Below are positions 56,359-64,000 of a stretch of DNA of 64,000 nt, one piece after another. Below the pieces are notes generated by a model. That model saw nothing but the letters and a program-made list of their open reading frames with translations. It was not told the DNA's origin and searched no databases. The translations under genes and the position numbers were made by a program. Position 1 is the first letter of the stretch; every line of letters begins with the position of its first letter. Source of the DNA: Prinia subflava (Eukaryota; Chordata; Aves; Passeriformes; Cisticolidae); assembly GCF_021018805.1 (NCBI RefSeq), contig NC_086256.1, positions 8,312,032 through 8,376,031 of the forward strand, read 5' to 3'.

Positions 56359-59300
56359 GTAAGGCTCCAACAGGAGGGGAGAGCCCGGGCAGCCCGGGGA
56401 AACGGGAACGGGATGGGGCACCGAGCCCCGGGCAGCGGGGAGCCGCTGGTGCGGGACGAGGGGCAGGTGTGGGAGAGTTTCTTGGGATGGGAAAAGACAT
56501 CCCTGCTCCTGGCCGAGCTTCTGCTCGGGGTTCGCAGCAGGATGGCTCGGTGTCCGGTGGGCTGGGAGGGTTTGCCGGGGCCGGGACATGGAGACTTTCT
56601 ACCTGTTTTGCTGAACTGCCACCTGAGGTTTGTCTGAGCTGCTTGCACAGAGATAAACTGCTGTGATTTACCTCTGGCGGGACTGTGCACCGAGATGAGT
56701 AATCTGTTTTCTTAAGGCTTTTTTTTTTTTTTCTTTCTTTCTTTCTTCTTGCTCTTATCCTTGAGCAAGTGTTGTTCTGGGTTGCTCCCTGAGCTCTCAG
56801 ATCCTCTTGTTAATCTGTAATTTTGATCATTGCTGAGGAGAGGGAGCAAATATTTTCCTCAGCAAATTGACCTCCTCTTCTCTTCTGAAAGACTTAACAG
56901 AGAAACTTCCTATGCTAGGGTGTTGTTTTTAGAAAATTCACTGAAGGGTTTCTCTAGTGCTAGAAATAATGAGGAGCAATTAAAACTCCTCTGGTGCTGC
57001 CAAAGTCCCGGAAAATTCCCTCCCCCTTTCTCCTCCCGATGCCCCAGCCCTGACCGCTCTTCCTGTGTTTGTTTACCAACTTGCTGAGGATTTAACAGTC
57101 TGGGGTGTCCATTGTCAGCAGGGTTAAAAGTTTTGCTGTTGCTCAGAAAGAAAAAAAAAAACAAACAACCAGAAATCCTTTAATGAGGATTCAGAGCCTG
57201 GCACAACTTCCTTAGAGAGTGGAAAAGACAGGCCAGCCAAAGCTTTCCAAATACTCAGGGAAAAGGTGTTAAAAAGCAGGCCTGTGTCTTCAAATTAGCT
57301 ATTGAGTATGGAAATGGAATTGCAACAAGTGCACAGGCTTATTTTGGCACCGGCACTTCCCTTGTTCTGGTTTGCAGCTGCAGATGTGTGGAGACACATC
57401 TGCCAGGGCTGCAGGTTCCACATTGCCTGGTTTGGCTTCAGAGACCTTGTTTGTGAGGGAAAACCCCATCCTTATCATGGGGCAACACCGAGAGGAGGTG
57501 GCAGAGCCTGAGGGCCAGGCTGACCCAGGCGGGGCACCCTGGTGAAGCATCATTCCAGGAACACAGCCCTGTTTCCACAGGGGAGACTCATCCTCTCAGC
57601 CACCACTCCTGGCAGGGCAGCAAGGTGTGCCCCATGGGCTGGCACCTAAACAGCCACTCCCTGAAGAGATCCTGTCAATTCTGCTCTCCATTGCTCTTTT
57701 CTTATGCCCGTGCATGTTTCCCCGTGGGTATTTCAGCCCAATGCAGAGGCATCTGCCGTTCCCTTCCCATCCTTATCTCCCCTTGCAGCCAGGCCCTTCA
57801 TGGTCTCTCAAAGCCAGAACCCCTTGATTTTGGTTTGGTGTTTTCCCTTTTGGCTTTGGATGCTCTGGAATCTGGTGGAAACAGCCACAGGAGTGAGATT
57901 TCACCTGCAAAAACATCCAGGTCCTCCTGAGCACGGTTGCTCCAAGGAGATTTGCTACCACTTTTCTTCCCCCTCCTTTGCTGGAGGATCACGAGACACA
58001 AATTTGGCAGTTTGAGCCTTTGCTGACTTCATTCCCTGGTTGAACTCCCTTAACCCCAGCAGAAACCTCACCAAGGGCTGGACCTGACCACCCCCCAGGC
58101 TTAGGCAGGAAACCCTGGGTCTGGCAGGAAAAATAAACTACAACTAACAGATAAATGTGGCCAACAGCCAAGGGCAGAGTGAGGGAGGATGCAAAGAGAG
58201 CCAAAATTCATCCAGGAGGGAATAGGTATGTTTGGGGCTGCACTCACAGGGATGGTGGGCAGCGGGGCAGGAGGGGACCAACCCCTTCCCTTCCCCACTG
58301 TCACCACCCCTAGCTGCCACCACCAGCAGCACCCTGCTGATGCAATGGTATTTTAGTCAAAACACGCTGATACAAGGGGGAATTTCCATCTGAATTCCTC
58401 CTGCTTGAGTTTCTGCCCTGGGACCTTGCAGAAACACGACAAATGTGGGGAGAGGGGGCTGAGAGGTGCTGCTCAGGGCTGTTCTCACAGCCCCTTGCCT
58501 GGGAGTGCCACTGCTTTTGAGACTGGCACTGCTGCTGGGCCAGCTGACCAGGCTAATTTCACTTCCAAGAGGAAAAAAAGAGCTCTGTTTTGGGGGTTGA
58601 GGTTTTGCTGTTGTTTTATTTATTATTTTTTAAATAAAAATCTCTTGCAGTAAAAACTCCAGGAGCTGGGGGTCTTACCAAAGGACAATCCCCCTCCCCA
58701 AAATCAAAGGGAGGAGAGGAGAGCTGTTGGCAGCAGAGCCAGTGTGAAGCTGGCTGTGGGTCAGGATCTGGCACCTGTGGAGCACACAGCCTACTCTTCC
58801 TACTGCTAATAAAGATTGTTTTCTGTTTATAGCAGAGGTTTGTCTCCTGTGAGACAGAGGGAGTGCTCAGAGTAAAGTTCCTGAGGAAGGCTGAGGTGTC
58901 ACTGCTCGTCCTGGGGCAGCTCAGGTGTCCCTGGCTGGGGCTGGCAGGTGTCACCCTCCCCCTGCCCGGGCAGAGGGACCACGCTGTGTGCAAGGGTCGG
59001 TGTTCTGATCAGCAGGTGAGGTGAGGAAAAGCTGGGTCTGAGTAAATAGCAATTAAATCTCAAAGGGATGTGGCTGTATGGACAAGGTGTCCTTTAGTGC
59101 TGATGTGGCAGCATTTAGGATGGGTTTGACTGTCTGAATACTCTGTTGTCCAAAATCCAGTGGGAGACAAGGAGCAGCCACCCCAGCAAGGGCTGGGACA
59201 AGGTTTCCTCTTCTTGCATCCTACCCACATCCAGGAATGTGTCTCACAGCCTTCCCACCTGTGGCTGGATTCCTGCTTAGGTCTAGATAGAGAAAAACAA

Positions 59301-60495
59301 ACTTGTCAGTCCATTCCATCCCTGGGAGGAATGGGGCTATCCCAGTCAGCTCCCAGTGCCTCTACCCTCCACCCCAATACTGCTCAGGCCCTCCAGCAGC
59401 CCCGCCTGTCCTTTGTGTTGAGGTTATTCCTCTGGTTGCATCAGCCTTCCATTTCTGTCATAAATTGTTTGCTGCTCTGGAAACTTGTTGAATGGTGCAT
59501 TTTACCAAGATCCACAATGACAGCTTTTTGCTGTGAGAATGACACCCAAATTTTACACTCACCCCATTACTGAGCCCTTATTTTACCAGTGAGTATTTGG
59601 AAAATATCCTGGGAATGATGTCTGTGGCATCTGGGGATGGAAAATAAGCAATTTGCTGAAACCCCTCTGCCTTCCTTCCTTTGGCAAACATTCTCCCTTC
59701 CTCCATGTCTCCCAGGCATTTTTGCCCCATCACAGAGTCCCCAGTGCCCCAAGGTGCATATTTATGTATTTGTATGTGTATGTCACTGTATATGGGCCCC
59801 CAAAGCTGCAAGGCACCACACTCCACATGCAAACACCAGTGAAAATGCTGATAATTGTACTTTATTTCATTGCTATCACCCGGGTAAGCCTGCCTGAATT
59901 GACAACGTGTCCTGCTCAGATTTGCAGATCAAGCTCTCATGTGGACCTTGCTGAAGCTGGATGGGAGAAGCTTGGCAAATAAAGCTGAGGATGAATTGCT
60001 AACAGGTGTCCTGTTCTCTCCCTGCAGCCCGGGGCAGCCTGCAGCCGTGGTCACAGGGGGTCATCGCAGTGGTTGTGTTTCTAGTCCTGGTGGCCATCGC
60101 CTTCGTGGTCAACAGGTTCTGGTGTAAGGACAAAGTGTAAGTGTGGGGGCTGCTCTGGGTTGGGCTTAGCTGCCTTGGCACGTGTCACTTCCAGCAGCCT
60201 CTGTGCATGTCCCAGGGCTGGGAACACTGCGCTGGCTGTGCTGGGAGATGGGCTGGGAGAGCAAGGACTCCATGTCCTCATTTCCCTGTCCTTTTGTCCC
60301 TGTCCTGGTGTCTGATCCCTGTTACTGATTGCCAGGTGTGAGCTTGCACCACACGAATGCTGCCATGAGGAAGCACTGTGCTGGGAATGGCAAAGCCACA
60401 GCATGTGCCCAGGGGCTGGCCCAGCCTGGTTTTCTGTGGCTTTTGGGGGTGCAGTTCCCATGTGCCTTATATCCATGGGATAATAAGTCTGCACC

Positions 60496-60542
<47 letters not shown>

Positions 60543-62677
60543 AAAGCAGACCGGGCCAAGTTGTGAGAACACACTGAGAGGAGCTGGGAGAAAAAGGAAG
60601 TAGCCAAGCAGTGGCAGTACTCTCCACCTGGAGCACGTGTCACAGGGAAATGTGGTGTCTCTATTAGTCTGAAAAAGTCTCTGTGGGATGGGTTACCTCT
60701 TGCCTGATGCTGGCCAAGCAGAGTCACAGGCTGCTGCTCCTGTTCAGCTGAGCAAGGCCAGCTGGCTAAGTTGCAGCAACCTGATCTTGAACCTGAGCCC
60801 AAAGGCAACAGGGGATGAATACCAGAAGCACCCTACATCTATTTCCCAGTTCCTCTCCACTGGTGGGGTTGCTTCAGGCTGGATTCTTTTGTACCTGCAC
60901 ATTCCTGAAGCCTCTCCAGGCTGAGGAGGTGGGGAGCTGGAATATACCCTGATGCTCAGCAGGTCAGCTTTAGCCCCAGAGGCATTTTAAGCAGGTCCAT
61001 TTGGGATGTATTCTAGGCTGGTGCATAATACAATGTGTGTATATATATTTATATGGTGTGATTTGCCACCATAATCTTTGTTTCCCAAAAAGGAACCTTT
61101 GTCCTCAAACTGAAGGAACCTCCAGCCATGGAGTGGCAGGCAGGGACGGTGATTCCCACTGCTGCCCATGCCTGACTGCCTTTTCCCAGCCTGGAGGCAG
61201 AGGATGCTGAGGAGGGTTTGAGGAGGGATGGTGCCTTGTTTTAATTAATCTGGCCTTTCTTCAGAAGAGCAGGAGCGAGGCTCGGCAGCCTGGAGCCCTG
61301 CCAGCTCTGTGCTATCACTGTGACAGCAGCTATCAGCCTGAGCCACTGCCTGTTTATGCCAGGCTGTTCCTTGGAGAAGCCTCTGAAATTGCCCTTGGGC
61401 AAGAGCTGGAGGAGGCAGGAGTGTGCATGCAGGGTGGACCTGCACCCATCCTCTGCAGCTAAATTCCCTGGCGCTGCTCAGGCTCCAGAGCTGAGCTTTT
61501 GGAGTCTGGCTGAGGTTGAACACCCCATCCCTGCTCAAGGATCCAGACTCGCTTTTGAGAGAGAGCAGCTCGGCTTTGCTCACATGGACGTGCACAAGGA
61601 CAGCCCTCCTGCCCCAGGGCTGAGCAGGGCCTTGACTGCTCTCCCGGTGTCCATGGGATCCACAGGGGACTATTTTGCAACAGATTACATAGAAGGAGAC
61701 TGGAAAAACCAGTTAGCAGGAGAAAACAATCCCACGTATTGACAATGAGTCCTGCCAGCACCATGCTGGGCGTCACAGCTGCAGAGAGAGGGGTTGGCAC
61801 TTGGCACAGCCTCTGCAAACCTGCAGTGAGGGTGTTTCTCCTTGCCCTTGTCCTGCTGGGAAGGAGGCTGGGCAGGGTGTCCAAGGACAGAATCACATCC
61901 AGTCCCTTATTGTCTCTGTAGTGCCATCACCAGTAAGAAGCTGCTCCCCAGCACGGCTCCTTTGTTGCTCTGTCCCAGCTCCTCTCTTCTCTCCCTCCAG
62001 GGAAAATGCCGAGAACGTGGTGAGTGTGGAGGACAAGCCAGATGCTGTCATATCCAATGGCCACGAAGGGAGATATGTATCAGCTGCAGCTGACTTCAGG
62101 TGAACGGCCTGCTCAGACTTCTTCCCCGTGGCTCCCAGGCTCTGTTCTGTTCCCCTGGGGACATGCAGAGCTGTGGTCTCACCCCCTCAGGATCTTACAC
62201 ATCCCATTCACCTATTTTTTGGGCTTTTAATCTTTCCAGGGGCTAAGCACAAGGCAGTGAGGGAGTATCCCCTATCTCTGCAGCTGAGTCCCACAATCCA
62301 TCCACTACCTCACAACCTGCCATGCCACATTTTTCCTATGCTACATCACAGCTTTCCAACAGAGGAAACCACCAAAAGTGACCACAGGTCACCACGTAGA
62401 TGCTGACAGTGAAAATAGCCCTCACTAAAAATTAGAGCAATCCCCAACACACCTTGGCTCTGATCTCTTCAGGGTGACCCCTCCTGTGGTCCCCATCTCA
62501 TCCCTCACTCAGTGCACAGTGAGGTGAGGACACCGGTGGTGGCTTTGGGGATGTTGGTGTTGCTGGGACTGAGCTCAGCTCTGCTCTTGTCCCTCTTGCT
62601 GCAGGTCCAAAGAGAACCAGCACGCCTACGAGAACCCCGTGGAGCCCGAGGAAAAGGTGATCACCACGGCCATGTAG
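56295..62677 (+). CDS. PDZK1IP1: PDZK1-interacting protein 1 / MAP17 (gene-level span, 4 coding exons)
   Basis: Four exons join in frame to 115 codons including stop, 114 residues, as in human. MAP17 is a small membrane protein of epithelial apical surfaces; it binds PDZK1 and, in kidney, is an accessory subunit of the glucose transporter SGLT2. Residues 1-20 form a hydrophobic signal peptide (MPARR followed by a Leu run and AAFC). LQPWSQG (26-32) matches the human LQPWMQG. One membrane helix spans about 32-50 ([17 protein letters not shown]), followed by NRFWC. The tail carries HAYENPVE, matching human NAYENVPE, and ends TTAM, a class I PDZ ligand (human STPM). Exon phases agree with the usual structure. 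It lies on the same strand as TAL1, about 14 kb downstream, as in mammals. Confidence 0.95.
56359..60027 (+). other. PDZK1IP1: PDZK1IP1 intron 1
   Basis: 3.7 kb without recognised coding sequence. It contains a T run and TTTC repeats (56716-56750). I see nothing else of note. Confidence 0.8.
60028..60136 (+). CDS. PDZK1IP1: PDZK1IP1 exon 2, transmembrane helix
   Basis: The acceptor is CCTGCAG and the donor AAAGT|GTAAGT. It encodes [11 protein letters not shown] and the whole membrane helix, ending WCKDK. It is highly conserved with human. Confidence 0.96.
60137..62000 (+). other. PDZK1IP1: PDZK1IP1 intron 2, with a 42-base poly-T
   Basis: A T run fills 60499-60540. The rest shows no gene. 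A short TA microsatellite lies at 61036-61055. Confidence 0.8.
60499..60540. repeat. poly-T tract of 42 bases
   Basis: An uninterrupted T run. No retroposon body is recognised beside it. The true length is uncertain, as with all long homopolymers. Confidence 0.9.
62001..62099 (+). CDS. PDZK1IP1: PDZK1IP1 exon 3
   Basis: The acceptor is CCTCCAG and the donor TCAG|GTGAAC. It encodes [20 protein letters not shown] followed by [12 protein letters not shown], aligning with the human GTDGRYSSMAASF. Confidence 0.93.
62100..62604 (+). other. PDZK1IP1: PDZK1IP1 intron 3
   Basis: A 505-base intron with no features seen. Confidence 0.85.
62605..62677 (+). CDS. PDZK1IP1: PDZK1IP1 exon 4, PDZ-binding C-terminus
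   Basis: The acceptor is GCTGCAG. It encodes [20 protein letters not shown] then TAM and TAG at 62675-62677. The terminal T-A-M fits the S/T-X-hydrophobic PDZ ligand. Confidence 0.95.
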
Positions 62678-63185
62678 CAGCACCCACCTGCCCTCCTCCT
62701 CCTCTCCGTTCGCTTCCCGCTATCGTGATGGGCATTTCCACAGAGACCCTCTGCACTGGCACCCCCAGAGTGACGGGGCCCCGGCCTCTCCACAGCACCA
62801 CCACCTCCTGATCTTTTCCTTTCCCACCCGTGGGACATGCTCTTGTCCCTCTGGGGTTGGTGTCCACATGGCACAGGTCCCGAGGAGAGGTCTGGGGGTG
62901 CCACCTCTCCTGCCTGGTGGTCACCCCACCTGGTTGGCGAGGCTGTTGTCCCAAGTCCCAGGAGGGCCTTGACCTGTTCAAGACACAGAGGGGATCCCAC
63001 TGGTGCCTGGGGCATCCTCACGCTCCCAGCTGCCCTCCAGGGAGCTGCTGATGGAAAACCTGCTCTTTTCTCCCCAGTTCACCCTCCTTTTTATCACCTC
63101 CACCATGCATTTTAATGTCAGAACAAACCTCCCCCTCTGTACATATATTCCCGGTGAGCAATAAAGAGAATTGTTGCCTATGACA
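62678..63185 (+). other. PDZK1IP1: PDZK1IP1 3' UTR
   Basis: About 0.5 kb after the stop, ending just after the canonical AATAAA at 63160-63165. Confidence 0.75.
63160..63165 (+). terminator. PDZK1IP1: PDZK1IP1 poly(A) signal
   Basis: AATAAA is followed within 15 bases by a GT-rich element, the usual arrangement. Confidence 0.75.
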
Positions 63186-64000
63186 GCAAAGAGGGTCATT
63201 CTGCTAATCAGCCAAAGGACCTTCTGGCATCTCACAGCTTTCCCAGCCTTCAGGCAGTTGGGAGAATGAAGGACATCAGGGAATGCTCAGCACTTGGACT
63301 GCCCCAGAGCCTCAAAGGGAGGTGAGAGCATCATTCCTCTCCATCTGCCAGGTGGGGATACTGAGCCACAGAAACAATCCAGCACTTCAGTGCTGCTTAA
63401 TGGGTGGAAGGCAGCATTCCCTGAATCCCACTGCCCACGATGCGCAGCCCTACAGCCAGCTGGAGCCTTGTGCAGGGCTGGAGGCTGGGAATAGCAGTCA
63501 TTTAGCAGTGCTGCCAGGAAGAGCCCTGGGGCTGCTCTGGGCAGTGTCCTGGGGCAGCTGGCCATAGTGCAACCTGCTCCTGCCAGGCTGGTCATTAACC
63601 AGGGTCTGTGTTCTGCTGGGGGGGGGGACAGTGCCAGGGCCACCATGGGAACAATGGGCATTTCTAAGCTGTGGCATTTGTAGATTGAAACGAGAAACCT
63701 GTGTGCTTTAGCCCATTCCTGGAACATGAGTTACTCCAGCAGCATGAAGGAGGAATTTCCTCTTCCTGCCCAGTGAGGAAAGGATTGAGGGACTCTGCAA
63801 CCAAGGGCAGCCCAGCTGGAGCAGCACTGGGGTAGGAGATTTATAGGAGGGGCATTTTTGGCCGCCCCTGGTTTTGGGGGGAGCAAAATGTTTCTAGGGC
63901 TCTGCTGTGCACTTCCCACAGCTGAAACTGCTGATGTCCCTAGCAAGTGGAGACACAAAAATTCAGCCAAGTGTCTTCCAGTAACAGACCCACCTTGAAA
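63186..64000. other. intergenic sequence after PDZK1IP1
   Basis: No coding exon recognised. There is one run of about ten G near 63620. In mammals CYP4-family genes follow, but I see no P450 exon in these 0.8 kb. Confidence 0.6.

Noticed and set aside
60499..60540. Poly-T as the tail of a minus-strand retroposon
   Set aside because: No SINE, LINE (CR1) or processed gene body and no target-site duplication is recognisable beside it.
1..64000. Transposable elements, tRNA or rRNA genes, CRISPR arrays, prokaryotic operons
   Set aside because: None seen. The CR1 tail octamers common in birds were looked for and not found; the locus is vertebrate with ordinary split genes.

Overview
This is vertebrate nuclear DNA, most probably from a bird. 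Every gene is split by GT-AG introns (one GC-AG), there are CpG islands, and interspersed repeats are almost absent. The four genes form the conserved SCL/TAL1 neighbourhood in the order CMPK1 - STIL - TAL1 - PDZK1IP1. The assembled TAL1 reading frame is 311 codons, the length I remember for chicken TAL1 (human is 331), and introns and gene spacing are compact. I cannot name the species.

Layout. 1-7981 is intron 1 of CMPK1 (minus strand); only its first coding exon (7982-8056), with the nucleotide-binding P-loop, is in the window. A CpG island at about 7380-8940 is a divergent promoter shared with STIL, with three inverted CCAAT boxes and an NRF1-type site. STIL (plus strand) has a probable non-coding exon 1 ending at 8859 and 15 coding exons between 9900 and 26655, which join in frame to 1294 codons. 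The STIL-TAL1 spacer (27.4-30.6 kb) carries a second CpG island. TAL1 (plus) has a GATA/SP1-type promoter near 30.66-30.73 kb, probable leader exons, three coding exons (33528-39589) and a roughly 2.75 kb 3' UTR ending after the AATAAA at 42332. From 42.4 to 56.3 kb I recognise no gene; this spacer holds candidate blood enhancers, an unassigned CpG island and several simple or tandem repeats. PDZK1IP1 (plus) has four coding exons (56295-62677) encoding 114 residues. 63.2-64.0 kb shows nothing I recognise.

Roles. CMPK1 phosphorylates UMP and CMP. STIL is a centriole duplication scaffold working with PLK4, CPAP and SAS-6. TAL1 is the class II bHLH master regulator of blood and endothelial fate. 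PDZK1IP1 (MAP17) is a small membrane protein that binds PDZ proteins. The genes are linked by shared position and regulatory DNA, not by one pathway. Best leads: an Ets/Ets/GATA cluster about 20 kb downstream of the TAL1 promoter, a TAL1-GATA composite site about 1 kb further on, paired palindromic CRE sites just upstream of the TAL1 start exon, apparent loss of the C-terminal KEN box of STIL with a KEN elsewhere, a GC-AG intron in STIL, and a perfect 14-bp hairpin at 50939-50970. I found no evidence of a wholly new biological system; this is a conserved, well-known locus.
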